Below, piece after piece: positions 18,225 through 27,729 of a stretch of DNA of 64,000 nt. This DNA comes from Campylobacter jejuni (lineage in GTDB: Bacteria > Campylobacterota > Campylobacteria > Campylobacterales > Campylobacteraceae). The position numbers were made by a program, and so were the translations under genes. Where the stretch lies: contig NZ_LN831025.1 in the NCBI RefSeq assembly GCF_001457695.1, forward strand, positions 744,001-808,000, given 5' to 3'. Below the pieces are notes generated by a model that was given only the letters and a program-made list of their open reading frames with translations, searched no databases and was not told the DNA's origin. Positions within the stretch are counted from its first letter, which is position 1. The number at the start of each line of letters is the position of its first letter.

Positions 18225-18997
18225 TATTTTTCATAATAATTCTAGGGGCTTGTTTGGGTTCTTTTTGCACAAGTTTGGCAAGTAGGATAATTGAAAAAAA
18301 AACCTTTTTTATCTCACGCTCTTTTTGTTTTTCTTGTGATACAAAATTAAAATACTATGAAATTATTCCTATTTTTTCTTATGTTTTTTTAAAGGCAAAA
18401 TGTCAAACTTGCAAATGTCATTTGCCTATTTCTTTGTTAATCAATGAAATTTTAGGCATAATTTTGCTTATTTTGGTTTATTCTTTAAGTCAAAATTTTT
18501 ATGATTTTTTATTTTTATCTCTATTTTTATTTAATCTTTTCTTGCTTTCTTTAATTGATATTAAACTCAAAGCTGTACCACAAATTTTACTTTGGAGTGC
18601 TTTTTTATTTGCTTTTTTTTACGCCTTTAGGGAAAGTGAAATTTTATATTTTTTGATTTTTAAAGAGTTTAGCGGAGGTTTTTTACTAAATGCTTTTAGT
18701 TTTGGAGGATTTATTTTTTTATTAAAAAGTTTGGTTTTTTTTCTAATGAATTTCCAAAAAAAAGATGAAATTTTAGAAAATTTGGGCGATGCTGATATTA
18801 TCATTATGTCTTGTATAGGTGGAATTTTAGGTTTTGAGTATGGATTTTTAGTATTACTTATAGCTTCTATTTTAACTTTGCCTTTTTTTATTTTTTTTAA
18901 AATTAAAGCAATAAAAGAGCAAGAACTTGCTATGATACCCTTTTTAAATATCGCTTTTGTGGCAGTTTTATTTTATAAAAACTTAGGATTATTCTAA
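18221..18997 (+). CDS. Type IV prepilin peptidase-like protease (A24 family)
   Basis: 258 residues, polytopic. The N-terminal loop holds two CxxC pairs (Cys36/39 and Cys61/64), as in bifunctional PilD/GspO peptidases. The two catalytic Asp candidates are in SLIDIKLKAVP (~115) and NLGDADI (~190, the GxGD-like site). It would cleave and methylate type II secretion/competence pseudopilins in C. jejuni, which has a natural-transformation system but no classical type IV pili. No pilin gene is in the window. Confidence 0.85.
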   Translation: MIFFIIILGACLGSFCTSLASRIIEKKTFFISRSFCFSCDTKLKYYEIIPIFSYVFLKAKCQTCKCHLPISLLINEILGIILLILVYSLSQNFYDFLFLSLFLFNLFLLSLIDIKLKAVPQILLWSAFLFAFFYAFRESEILYFLIFKEFSGGFLLNAFSFGGFIFLLKSLVFFLMNFQKKDEILENLGDADIIIMSCIGGILGFEYGFLVLLIASILTLPFFIFFKIKAIKEQELAMIPFLNIAFVAVLFYKNLGLF

Positions 18998-20022
18998 TGA
19001 AGCTTAGTTTAAGATATGTTTTAAATCAATTTTTAAGTACGAATTTGTCTATATTTTTCGTACTTTTTGCTATTGTATCTATGGTGTTTTTTATTCAACT
19101 TGCAAAACTTACTTCAAGCATAGAGATTAGTTTTTTGGATCTTTTAAAGCTTTATGGATTTATGTTGCCCAGAATTTTAATTTTTACCTTGCCTATATCT
19201 TTTTTTATTTCTTTAACTTTGGCTTTGTTTAGGCTTTCTAAGGAAAATGAAAGCATAGTACTTTTTACTTTGGGATTTTCACCAATGATTTTGGCAAAAT
19301 TTTTCCTTAAAATTGCAAGCTTGATTAGTGCTTTTATGCTTGTTGTGGCTTTGGTAATGATACCTATAGTATTTGAACTTCAGGATAACTTTGTAAACTA
19401 TAAAAGCACTCAAGTGAAATTTAACTACAAAACAGGAGAATTTGGACAAAAATTTTTAGACTGGATGATTTTTATAGAAAAACAAGATAGCGATAAGTAT
19501 GAAAACATAATTATGTATCGCCCTAAACATAAAGCAGATGATAAAGAACAACTTATCATAGCCAAAGAAGCGCATGTGCAAAGAAAAGATGATAGCTTTG
19601 CTTTTAGCTTAAATCAAGGCAAAATGTATAATTTTGAGCAAGATCAAAGTATTTTTAGTGGAGAATTTGACACTTTAGTAGTAAATACTCAGTTTAATAC
19701 AGACAATCTTCAAACAAAGAAATTTTATGAATACTGGAATGATTTAAACGAAAACCCACAAAGAGCAAGAGAATTTGTGATTTATACAACTATAGCCTTG
19801 TTTCCACTTGCTAGTACGCTTTTTGCGCTTTGTTTTGGTTTGGTTACTTATCGTTATGAAAAAGGCTATGTGTATTTAGGTATGTTTGGAGTGATTGCTA
19901 TATATTTTGGACTTTTAAGTTCTTTTTCTCAACCTCCAATTTTGGCTTGCCTTGGAATTTTTTCTTTAAGTTTATTTGTTTCGGCTTATTGTTTTAAGAA
20001 AATGGTTTTGAGTCGTTATTGA
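18997..20022 (+). CDS. LptF/LptG-family permease
   Basis: 341 residues with N-terminal helices (~10-125), a periplasmic beta-rich middle (~130-250) and C-terminal helices (~262-335), the layout of YjgP/YjgQ permeases of the LPS transport complex Lpt. In this organism it would help extract LOS from the inner membrane. Only one of the LptF/LptG pair is encoded here. Start and stop codons overlap the neighbouring genes. Confidence 0.85.
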   Translation: MKLSLRYVLNQFLSTNLSIFFVLFAIVSMVFFIQLAKLTSSIEISFLDLLKLYGFMLPRILIFTLPISFFISLTLALFRLSKENESIVLFTLGFSPMILAKFFLKIASLISAFMLVVALVMIPIVFELQDNFVNYKSTQVKFNYKTGEFGQKFLDWMIFIEKQDSDKYENIIMYRPKHKADDKEQLIIAKEAHVQRKDDSFAFSLNQGKMYNFEQDQSIFSGEFDTLVVNTQFNTDNLQTKKFYEYWNDLNENPQRAREFVIYTTIALFPLASTLFALCFGLVTYRYEKGYVYLGMFGVIAIYFGLLSSFSQPPILACLGIFSLSLFVSAYCFKKMVLSRY

Positions 20023-20744
20023 TGAAAATAAAAATTATATTTTCTTATGATGGCTCTGCTTTTTTAGGTTCTGCTACTCAGCCTCATAAAAAAGGTGTTC
20101 AAGATGCTTTAAGTGGGGCCTTATCGCATTTGGGTATTTTTTCACCTCTTTTGATGGCTTCTCGTACGGATAAAGGAGTACATGCAAGCTATGCTGTAGC
20201 TAGTGTAGAATGTGGAGATCATTTTGTAAATTTAGAATATCTTCAAAAACAACTTAATAAATTTTCCCATCCTTTTATCCATATCAAAAAAATTGAAAAA
20301 GCAAAAGATGATTTTGAGGTAAGATTTGATGTAAAAAGTAGAGAATACCGCTATATATTTTCTCACTCTTCTTATAGTCCTTTTATGGCTTCTTATGTAC
20401 ATTTTTATCCTAAATTTGACTTAGATAAGGCTAACGAGCTTTTGGGTTTTTTTGTAGGAAAAAAGGATTTAAAGTTTTTTTGTAAAAGTGGAGGGGATAA
20501 TAAAACAACTTTAAGAGAAATTTTTATTGCTAGAGCTTATGCTTATAAAGATTTTAGCATTTTTCATTTTAAAGCTAATGGTTTTTTAAGAGGGCAAATT
20601 AGATTAAGCGTAGCAAGCGTTTTAAAAGTTTTAGAAGGAAAAATGAGTGAAAAAGAACTCAAAGAACAGATTGAGGCTAAAAAGCAATACAATCACTTTT
20701 TAGCACCGCCAAATGGGCTTTATTTAAGCCGTATATGTTATTAA
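20022..20744 (+). CDS. truA: tRNA pseudouridine(38-40) synthase
   Basis: 240 residues with the catalytic Asp at residue 50 in SRTDKGVHAS, plus IIFSYDGSAFLG at the N-terminus and FLRGQIRLSVASVL near the C-terminus. I choose ATG 20022 (TGATG overlap with the preceding stop) over the in-frame TTG just before it. Its stop interlocks with that of ilvA on the other strand. Confidence 0.95.
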   Translation: MKIKIIFSYDGSAFLGSATQPHKKGVQDALSGALSHLGIFSPLLMASRTDKGVHASYAVASVECGDHFVNLEYLQKQLNKFSHPFIHIKKIEKAKDDFEVRFDVKSREYRYIFSHSSYSPFMASYVHFYPKFDLDKANELLGFFVGKKDLKFFCKSGGDNKTTLREIFIARAYAYKDFSIFHFKANGFLRGQIRLSVASVLKVLEGKMSEKELKEQIEAKKQYNHFLAPPNGLYLSRICY

Positions 20745-21952
20745 AAACTTTCATAGAAATTAAAAGCCTTTTGGGTTAAAATTTTTCTTATTTCTTCTTG
20801 ATGTTCTTTACCTTTGGTTTCTAGGGTAATTGAAATCATCGCATCGCCATAATCAAGCTTGGTAGAAAATCTATCATAGTCGATTTTTACTATATTTGCA
20901 TTGGCTATTTTTAAGCTGTCTGTAAGGTGTAATAATGCCCCAGGTTTATCTACTAAAGTAACATGAATTTGCATTTTTCTGTAAGATTTAAATAAACCTT
21001 TTTCTATGATGATATTTAGCATTTGTGCATCGATATTGCCTCCGCTTAAAACTACGCCAATTTTTTTGTGATTTTGTGTATTTATTTTTTGATGAAGCAG
21101 GGCAGCCACACTCGCAGCTCCTGCGCCTTCAACTATGATTTTATGTTTTTCGAGTAAAAACAATACCGCATTAGCTATTTCTTCATCATCAACTTGGATA
21201 AAATCATCTACACATTCTAAAACAATGTTAAAATTAATAGGATTTGCATCACGCACAGCAATACCATCGGCTATAGTGCGTACGCTTTTTGCATTTTTGA
21301 TTTTTTTAGCATGAAAACTTTCATACATTGCAGGAGCTCCTTTGGCTCCAACTCCGATGATTTTAATGTTTGGATTGATTTGTTTAGCTGCACTTGTGAT
21401 ACCACTTATAAGTCCTCCACCTCCAACAGGTGCGATAATCATATCAAGATCGCTTATTTCATCAAGCATTTCAAGCATCAAAGTTCCTTGTCCTGCCATT
21501 ACAAATTCATCTTCAAAAGGATGGATAAAACTAAGATTATTTTCTTTAGCATAAGAGGTTGCAAAGGCATAAGCTTCATCAAAATTGTCCCCTTTGAGTA
21601 TCACCTCTGCTCCTAAGGCTTTTGTAGCAGAAACTTTTAAGAGCGGAGTGGATTCTGGCATTACGATAACTGCTTTAATGCCAAATTTTTTTGCACTAAT
21701 GGCCACGCCTTGAGCATGGTTTCCCGCACTTGCCGCAATGACTCCATGTTGTTTTTGTTCAGCGCTAAGATTGGCTATTTTATTATAAGCTCCACGAATT
21801 TTATAAGCACCTGTAATTTGTAAATTTTCATTTTTAAGATAAATCTCACTTTGACAAATATCACTTAAAAAAGAAGAGTATATGAAAGGAGTTTTGTTTA
21901 CAAACCCTGAAATTTGTTGTTTTGCTTTGTAAATTTTATTAAGCTCTAACAC
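20741..21952 (-). CDS. ilvA: Threonine dehydratase
   Basis: PLP enzyme converting threonine to 2-oxobutanoate, the entry to isoleucine. 403 residues: PLP Lys51 in TGAYKIRGAYNK, the glycine loop VGGGGLISG, and a C-terminal ACT-like domain (~330-403, MQIHVTLVDKPGALLHLTDSL) indicating effector control. The start is GTG at 21952 with AAAGGA six bases upstream. It overlaps the CoA-binding gene by 14 bases. A catabolic role is possible, since single-ACT enzymes include TdcB-like forms. Confidence 0.9.
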   Translation of the reverse strand: MLELNKIYKAKQQISGFVNKTPFIYSSFLSDICQSEIYLKNENLQITGAYKIRGAYNKIANLSAEQKQHGVIAASAGNHAQGVAISAKKFGIKAVIVMPESTPLLKVSATKALGAEVILKGDNFDEAYAFATSYAKENNLSFIHPFEDEFVMAGQGTLMLEMLDEISDLDMIIAPVGGGGLISGITSAAKQINPNIKIIGVGAKGAPAMYESFHAKKIKNAKSVRTIADGIAVRDANPINFNIVLECVDDFIQVDDEEIANAVLFLLEKHKIIVEGAGAASVAALLHQKINTQNHKKIGVVLSGGNIDAQMLNIIIEKGLFKSYRKMQIHVTLVDKPGALLHLTDSLKIANANIVKIDYDRFSTKLDYGDAMISITLETKGKEHQEEIRKILTQKAFNFYESF

Positions 21953-22364
21953 TATTTTTCCTTTGTTTTAAAATACGGATATCTAGCATAATGCAACGAT
22001 TTTGTATAAAATTTATATCTAATTTTTTACATTCTTCTTTGGCTGTTTCATTACTAATACCAAGTTGAAGCCATAGGTTTTTAATATTTTTTTCAACAAG
22101 CTTAGGAAGAATTTCTAGTGCCACTTCGCCTTTTCTAAAAAGTATAAGTGTATCGATTTTTTCTTCTATTTGATCTAAATTTCTATAAACTTTTTCATTT
22201 AAAATAAACTCTTCTTTAGGATAAATAGGAAAAATTTTATAATTTTTTCTTTGTAAAAATTCTGCTACCCTATAAGAAGCTTTTGTCTTATCTGGACTTA
22301 AAGCAAATATGGCAATATTTTTACTTGTATTTATAATATAAGAGATAGTTTCTTTTTCATTCAT
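21939..22364 (-). CDS. CoA-binding-domain protein (YccU-like)
   Basis: 141 residues forming one Rossmann-like CoA-binding domain: IAIFALSPDKTKASYRVAEFL, a KIFPIYPKE strand, and LWLQLGISNETA followed by NRCIMLDIRIL. Small stand-alone proteins of this type are widespread with undefined roles. AAAGG precedes the ATG, and the gene leads the ilvA transcript. Confidence 0.85.
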   Translation of the reverse strand: MNEKETISYIINTSKNIAIFALSPDKTKASYRVAEFLQRKNYKIFPIYPKEEFILNEKVYRNLDQIEEKIDTLILFRKGEVALEILPKLVEKNIKNLWLQLGISNETAKEECKKLDINFIQNRCIMLDIRILKQRKNSVRA

Positions 22365-22439
22365 TGTTAACCTTTGTTTTGGTATTTTATCTTAAATGAT
22401 TAAAAAATTAACTAAAGTGAATTTAAAAAATGAAAAAAG

Positions 22440-22448
22440 TGTTATAAT
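22440..22448 (+). promoter_or_regulatory. Extended -10 promoter
   Basis: TGTTATAAT, a perfect extended -10 (TGnTATAAT), 34 bases before the ATG at 22483. A strong AAGGAGGG ribosome site lies in the leader. Confidence 0.6.
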
Positions 22449-22482
22449 ATAGCAAATTCCGAAGTTTAATAAGGAGGGAAAA

Positions 22483-22899
22483 ATGGAAGAATTTTATCCA
22501 TATACTTTAACAATCCATCTTCTTTGTGCTATTTTGTTTATAGGTTATTTGTTTGTTGATGTATTTGTTTTGGGTGTAGTTAAAAAGAAAAATCCTAATT
22601 TTGACAAAAGTCTTTTTAGTGCTACCGGGGTTAAAATAATGCCTTTTGTGGTTCTTTTGCTTTTTTTAAGCGGAGGTGCTTTGGCAGGTTTTCATTTTAA
22701 ACCTTTAAATTTACTTTTTGCTGTAAAAATTATTTTGGCTTTTGGAATTTTATCTTTAGTTGTTTTTTCTTTATTTTGTCATTTTATATTAAAGAAGAAA
22801 AATCCACTCGGTGTTTTTATCCACCCTTTTGTATTTATGCTTTGTATCGCGATAGTAATACTGGCTAAATTAATGAATTATTTTTTTATACCTTGCTAA
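22483..22899 (+). CDS. Four-helix integral membrane protein
   Basis: 138 residues with four hydrophobic helices (~8-30, ~50-67, ~75-100, ~108-132). His residues near the helix faces (His13 in [18 protein letters not shown], another in SLFCHFIL, another in VFIHPFVF) recall small cytochrome-b-like or CopD-like proteins, but this is only a resemblance. Good promoter and ribosome site, single gene, converging with trmA (14-base overlap). Confidence 0.78.
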   Translation: MEEFYPYTLTIHLLCAILFIGYLFVDVFVLGVVKKKNPNFDKSLFSATGVKIMPFVVLLLFLSGGALAGFHFKPLNLLFAVKIILAFGILSLVVFSLFCHFILKKKNPLGVFIHPFVFMLCIAIVILAKLMNYFFIPC

Positions 22900-23959
22900 G
22901 AAATACTCCACATTCAAGATGTGGAGTATTGACAAATTGATCAAACAGAGCAAACTCTTCCGCTCTATGTGTTAGGCTTAATTCTTTTAAATTTTCTTTT
23001 AAAGTGATAGGATTGCAAGAAATATAAATAATATTTTCATATTTTTTTATTAAGTCAATTACGCTTTTATCAAGTCCTGCACGGGGTGGATCAACTAAAA
23101 CATGAGAGAAATTAAAATCATCTAATCGAATATCTTTTAAACGAAAAAATTCTCTTTCTTTTTTGATAGCAAGACTTAATTCTTCGCTTGAAAGTCTTGC
23201 AAAGTGGATATTTGTTGTATTGTTAAGCTCGCAATTTTTTAAAGCAAAATTAATATTGCTTTTTGAAATTTCAGTGGCTAAAATTTTAAAAAAGAATGGC
23301 GCTAAAGCTAAAGTAAAATTTCCATATCCACAGTAAAGCTCAAGCAAATCCATTCTTTTTTGAGTGTTTAAAATTTCACACACCCAAGTAATCATTTTTT
23401 CATTTATAGTAGTGTTGGGTTGAATAAAACAATCGTTGTTAAATTCATAAAATATTTTTCTACCTTGAATATTTAAAGTTTGTCTTAGATTTTCTGTTTT
23501 AAAAATAAGCTTTTTGCCTTTACTTCTTGCTATGAGGTTGATATGAAGATTATTGCTTAAATTTTCTAAATTTGACTTTATATCTTCTATATTTTTATGA
23601 TAGAGTAAAGTTACGCTAAGTTCTCGCTTTGTGGTTAAAAATTCTACACCAAAAAGTTTTTCTTTTAGTTTATTATCTTGACGCAAGTATTCTAGAAGTT
23701 TTGGCATAAAAGCACAAATTTTTTCATCAGCAAAATCTAAATATTCTATAATGTACTTTTTTTTGTTTTTTGGATCAAACATCGCATAAAAAAGCGTATC
23801 GTTTTCATGATAAAATGAAAGTTCAGCTCTTGTACGATAATGCTTATCTTTTGAAGCAAAAAGTTTAAAATCCTTTGTATAAAATTCTTTAAAATATTTT
23901 TTTATGAAAGAATGTTTTTCATCTAAAGTAAGAAAATTTCCAAAATTTTCAAGACTCAT
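22886..23959 (-). CDS. trmA: tRNA (uracil-5-)-methyltransferase
   Basis: SAM-dependent formation of m5U54 in tRNA. Motifs: [14 protein letters not shown] (SAM site), [10 protein letters not shown], the nucleophilic Cys in [10 protein letters not shown], and a C-terminal [12 protein letters not shown] set the start at ATG 23959 (MSLENFG), which overlaps the upstream stop as ATGA with GGAAAG as ribosome site. The open frame extends 23 codons farther upstream, but that part lies inside the antiporter gene. 357 residues. Confidence 0.93.
   Translation of the reverse strand: MSLENFGNFLTLDEKHSFIKKYFKEFYTKDFKLFASKDKHYRTRAELSFYHENDTLFYAMFDPKNKKKYIIEYLDFADEKICAFMPKLLEYLRQDNKLKEKLFGVEFLTTKRELSVTLLYHKNIEDIKSNLENLSNNLHINLIARSKGKKLIFKTENLRQTLNIQGRKIFYEFNNDCFIQPNTTINEKMITWVCEILNTQKRMDLLELYCGYGNFTLALAPFFFKILATEISKSNINFALKNCELNNTTNIHFARLSSEELSLAIKKEREFFRLKDIRLDDFNFSHVLVDPPRAGLDKSVIDLIKKYENIIYISCNPITLKENLKELSLTHRAEEFALFDQFVNTPHLECGVFLSKV
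22902..22930. terminator. Hairpin inside the trmA 3' end, possible terminator for the membrane protein gene
   Basis: AATACTCCACAT / ATGTGGAGTATT, a perfect 12-bp stem with a 5-base loop, starting three bases after the stop of the + strand gene and encoding the conserved trmA C-terminus on the - strand. No T tract follows on the + side, so termination is uncertain. Confidence 0.45.
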
Positions 23960-25689
23960 GGAACTTTCTTTCCGATGAGTCTTAGTAAAAGTGCAATAAG
24001 TATGAAATTTAAAGGCAAGACAAACCAAACGCTAAGTCCTAAAGATACAGGAATATATCCAGCGATTAAAGAAATGCCACAGATAAATAAAGCATAAGGA
24101 ATTTGTGTTCTTACATGCTCCATATGATCGCATTTTGCACTCATAGATGAAAGGATTACATTATCTGAAATTGGTGAGCAATGGTTTCCAAAAATCGCAC
24201 CTGTTAAAACGCAGCTTATATTAATAACCATATAATGATGCATAGCGTTTGCATCCATACCATTGATTTTGGCGATTTCATGAGCTAAAGGCACAGCCAA
24301 AGGCATTAAAATCCCCATAGTTCCATAGCTTGTTCCTATGGCAAAAGAAATGGCTGAGGCAAAAGCAAAAATAGTAGCAGGCAAAATAAACTCAGGCAAT
24401 TTGTCTGCAAGCAAACTAGTGATAAATAAAGAAGTTCCTAGATCTTTTACTATGCTTGAAAGTGACCAAGCAAATAAAAGCAATACTATGGTAAAAATCA
24501 TGGTTTTCCAGCCATATATCCAAGTTTCTACCGCTTCTTTAAGATTGAAAATTCTACGACGCACCCCAATAAAAATCGCTACAATAGCAGCAAACAAAGC
24601 AGCTTGGAATAACACCACAGAAGAATCAGCATTTCCAAAAGCAGCTCTAAAAGTTTCAAAAGACAAAGGATTGGCACTTGCTTTTGCAAGTTCTTCGCCT
24701 TCTAAAGTGCTAAGTCCATTAAAATAAAATCCTAATATAGCTAAAATGATTAAAGTAAAAATAGGAACAATAGCATCAAAAGCACGAATTTTAATACCTT
24801 CTTTTGGCGCTAAAAACTGATCTTCTAATTCGGCAGTATCTAGTGTGCCTGATTTAGGTAGAGGAGCAATTTGTCCTGTGGTTCTTGCACGCACTTCAGC
24901 CTTGTACATAGAACCAAACTCACGCCCCATGATTGCAGTCATGACTACAAAAAAAAGCATGAAGATATTATAAAAACGATAAGGTATGGTTTCGACAAAA
25001 ATTCCAAAAGCACTAATATCGCTAATGCCTATGTGTTCATAAGCGGTTTTAATTAAAGAAACTTCTAAGCCTATCCAAGTAGAAATTACAGCTATTCCTG
25101 CCACAGGAGCTGCGGTAGAGTCGATAATAAAGGCAAATTTTTCACGAGAAATTTTAAATTTATCCGCCAAAGGACGCATAATTGGACCTACGATCAGTAA
25201 ATTAGCATAGTCATCAAAAAATATTAAAAGCCCTAAAAACCAAGTGTTAACTTGAGCTGATACAGCTGATTTGGCTCTTTTGGCAAATTTTAACGCTACG
25301 GCTTTCGCACCACCCATTTTTGTGATAAGTGCCACAAGACCACCTATACAAAGAATTTGTAAAATGATTCCCGCATTTACTGGATCAGAAGTTGAACCTA
25401 AGATATAAGAAATAATCTTTGAAAAAGATTCTACTGCGGTATTGTAATAATTTACAAAAGCTAAATGTTGTGCTTTGAAAATATTTACAGAAAGACTGAG
25501 CAGAAAAGTTCCACTTAAAACTCCAGCAAAGAGTGACAAAATAACATCTTTTGTGATAAAGGCTAAAGCAATAGCAACTAAAGGCGGTATAAGTGTAAAA
25601 GCTCCAAATAAATTAGCATTTGCAGCTGCTTCTGAGGAGTTTGCAAATGCAACTAAAGGTAAAAACAATAAAACTAAAAATTTATTCAT
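23956..25689 (-). CDS. NhaC-family Na+/H+ antiporter
   Basis: 577 residues, about a dozen hydrophobic segments, with a hydrophobic N-terminus that may be a signal/anchor ([16 protein letters not shown]). Conserved features include [59 protein letters not shown] and [17 protein letters not shown], typical of NhaC/YuiF transporters. It probably exchanges cations or organic acids for protons across the inner membrane; the substrate is unproven. ATGA overlaps on both sides. Confidence 0.88.
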   Translation of the reverse strand: MNKFLVLLFLPLVAFANSSEAAANANLFGAFTLIPPLVAIALAFITKDVILSLFAGVLSGTFLLSLSVNIFKAQHLAFVNYYNTAVESFSKIISYILGSTSDPVNAGIILQILCIGGLVALITKMGGAKAVALKFAKRAKSAVSAQVNTWFLGLLIFFDDYANLLIVGPIMRPLADKFKISREKFAFIIDSTAAPVAGIAVISTWIGLEVSLIKTAYEHIGISDISAFGIFVETIPYRFYNIFMLFFVVMTAIMGREFGSMYKAEVRARTTGQIAPLPKSGTLDTAELEDQFLAPKEGIKIRAFDAIVPIFTLIILAILGFYFNGLSTLEGEELAKASANPLSFETFRAAFGNADSSVVLFQAALFAAIVAIFIGVRRRIFNLKEAVETWIYGWKTMIFTIVLLLFAWSLSSIVKDLGTSLFITSLLADKLPEFILPATIFAFASAISFAIGTSYGTMGILMPLAVPLAHEIAKINGMDANAMHHYMVINISCVLTGAIFGNHCSPISDNVILSSMSAKCDHMEHVRTQIPYALFICGISLIAGYIPVSLGLSVWFVLPLNFILIALLLRLIGKKVP

Positions 25690-26435
25690 TCATCTCTTTC
25701 TATATAAAATCCATTCCAAGTTTGTGTTACCGGCATAAGCTCGATTTCATTAACATTAATATGGCTTGGTAGGTTAATGATAGACATTACCACTTTGGCA
25801 ATATCATTAGCACTGATAAATTGCGTATTTTCATACACTGCATCAGCTTTTTGGATATCTCCTTTAAAACGCACTTCGCTAAATTCAGTTTTGCAAAGTC
25901 CTGGAGCAATGTTTGTTACTTTGATATTGCTTCCTCTAAGATCATTTCTTAAGGCCAATGAAAATTGTCCTACAAAGGCTTTGGTTCCACAATACACATT
26001 GCCTCCAAAATAAGGATTGCGTCCTGCAACCGAACCTAAGTTAAAAATATAAGCATTTTTTTGTTTACGAAGTATAGGAATAACAGCTTTTGCAACATAT
26101 AAAAATCCTTTGATGTTTGTATCTACCATAGTGTTAATATCTTCAAGGTTTAATTTATCAAATTCATCTACCCCTAAAGCTAAACCTGCATTATTAAAAA
26201 GCACATCAATTTCTTGAAATTCTTTGGGTAAATTTTCAATAGCCTCAAAGATTTCTTTTTGATTTCTTACATCTATGCAAAGCGTGTAAATCTTATCTTT
26301 GTGAGCATTTTTTAACTCTTCTAGACGCTCTTTGCGTCTAGCAAGGGCGATTACTTTGTAGCCTTCTTGTATAAAAGCTTCAACGCAAGCTCTACCAAAA
26401 CCTGAACTAGCTCCTGTAATAAATGCGGTTTTCAT
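25686..26435 (-). CDS. Short-chain dehydrogenase (YdfG-like)
   Basis: 249 residues: TGASSGFGRA cofactor motif near residue 7, LFNNAGLALG, catalytic Ser in NLGSVAGRNPY and Tyr-x3-Lys (YCGTK). It closely resembles NADP-dependent 3-hydroxy acid / L-allo-threonine dehydrogenase YdfG, including the C-terminal NEIELMPVTQTW. The substrate is inferred. Overlaps the ankyrin gene and the antiporter gene by ATGA. Confidence 0.88.
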   Translation of the reverse strand: MKTAFITGASSGFGRACVEAFIQEGYKVIALARRKERLEELKNAHKDKIYTLCIDVRNQKEIFEAIENLPKEFQEIDVLFNNAGLALGVDEFDKLNLEDINTMVDTNIKGFLYVAKAVIPILRKQKNAYIFNLGSVAGRNPYFGGNVYCGTKAFVGQFSLALRNDLRGSNIKVTNIAPGLCKTEFSEVRFKGDIQKADAVYENTQFISANDIAKVVMSIINLPSHINVNEIELMPVTQTWNGFYIERDE

Positions 26436-27670
26436 TCTAAACTACCTCCGTAAAATAGATTTTCGTTTGCTTTTAAACCTAAGCTTTTTAGATAATCAGC
26501 ATTTTCTTTTTTACCTGCTGCTAGTGCAAAGTCAAGTGCATTAAAACCAAGATCATCAACAGCATTAAAATTTGCTCCTTTTGAAATAAGAAGTTTTAAA
26601 ATTTCAACATTTCCATAGGCTGCAGCATGCATTAAAACATTTTTTGAAGTGTGCTCTAGAGCACAAAATGTAATAAAATAAGGCGTATTTGAACCTATGT
26701 TCGCACTTAATGCTAATTTTTCATTGTTATTAATATATTTTTGATTAACATTTGCTCCATTATCAAGAAGTAGTTTTATGATATCAAGACGATTAAACTC
26801 TATGGCATAAAAAAGTGGGGTTTTACCAAAGGCATTGGCTTGATTAACATTCGCTCCATTTTGGATTAAAAAATTTGTATTTTCATAATTTTCCAATGCG
26901 TAAAAAATAGCACTTTCATAACCTTCGTCAATCCTAGCACCAAAACGAATCAAAAGTTCTAAAATTTCTTTTTCTCTTTGATTTAAAAGCGCTGCTTGCA
27001 AGGCTATAGTAAGATCATCTTGGCTTGGATTATTTGAAAAAATAAAATCTTGTATATAAGATACTGAATAATTTTTATTTGACATGATTTTTGCTAAAGG
27101 ACTAATGTCTTTGTAAATTTTTGTTTCACCAACAGCCCAATTTAAAAATTCGTTTAAGGCATTGCTAGTATAGTAAATATTACTACCTTTATCAAAATTA
27201 AAATTACTTTCAAAATACTTTTCTAAAGGTTCTATAGCATTGTTATATTCTTTCCAAAAAGCTTTGTAAAGTCTAAAATTTCCTATGCTTTGATATGCCC
27301 AATATCTAAAATAAGATTTTAAAATATCATATTTTTTTTCTAAATTTTCGGGTGTATCTAAAGTTTTTTGATAAGCGATGGGATTGATAGCTATTTTTAA
27401 TAATAAAAAATCAAATTGTTGTAATTTTGGCAAATAAGCCACACCATTACAAGAGCTATTGCTTCCGCGAATTTCATTGGAAATTGCATAGAGTTTTTTT
27501 GTAAAATCTTGATTTTTTAAAGATTCTTTACAGCTTGAAGTTATATTTAAATAATCTAAATTTGAACTTTTATTTAGCAATGTTTTATTATTTTTAATGT
27601 TGTCGCAGTTAATGGCATCGCTAGCCATTAAACTTGCAAAACAACAAAAGGAAGTGAATAATAACTTCAA
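26432..27670 (-). CDS. Periplasmic ankyrin-repeat protein
   Basis: 412 residues with a signal peptide (~1-16, LMASDA). The N-terminal 200 residues contain several Cys and helices of no known family. About five ankyrin repeats follow (~215-405), with NGANVNQANAFGKTPLFYAIEFNRLD and SKGANFNAVDDLGFNALDFAL as clear units. The start is TTG at 27670 with AAAGGA upstream. First gene of a four-gene overlapping run, so it may serve the same process as the SDR and antiporter; the role is unknown. Confidence 0.82.
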   Translation of the reverse strand: MKLLFTSFCCFASLMASDAINCDNIKNNKTLLNKSSNLDYLNITSSCKESLKNQDFTKKLYAISNEIRGSNSSCNGVAYLPKLQQFDFLLLKIAINPIAYQKTLDTPENLEKKYDILKSYFRYWAYQSIGNFRLYKAFWKEYNNAIEPLEKYFESNFNFDKGSNIYYTSNALNEFLNWAVGETKIYKDISPLAKIMSNKNYSVSYIQDFIFSNNPSQDDLTIALQAALLNQREKEILELLIRFGARIDEGYESAIFYALENYENTNFLIQNGANVNQANAFGKTPLFYAIEFNRLDIIKLLLDNGANVNQKYINNNEKLALSANIGSNTPYFITFCALEHTSKNVLMHAAAYGNVEILKLLISKGANFNAVDDLGFNALDFALAAGKKENADYLKSLGLKANENLFYGGSLE

Positions 27671-27729
27671 TATTTTTCCTTTGAAAATTTTAATTTTGTT
27701 ATTTAATCCAAATAAGTATTAAATTTGAA

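Noticed and set aside
25686-26435. Treating this SDR as a second FabL-type enoyl reductase
   Set aside because: Its catalytic spacing is Y-x3-K (YCGTK), the ordinary SDR pattern, and its C-terminus fits YdfG.
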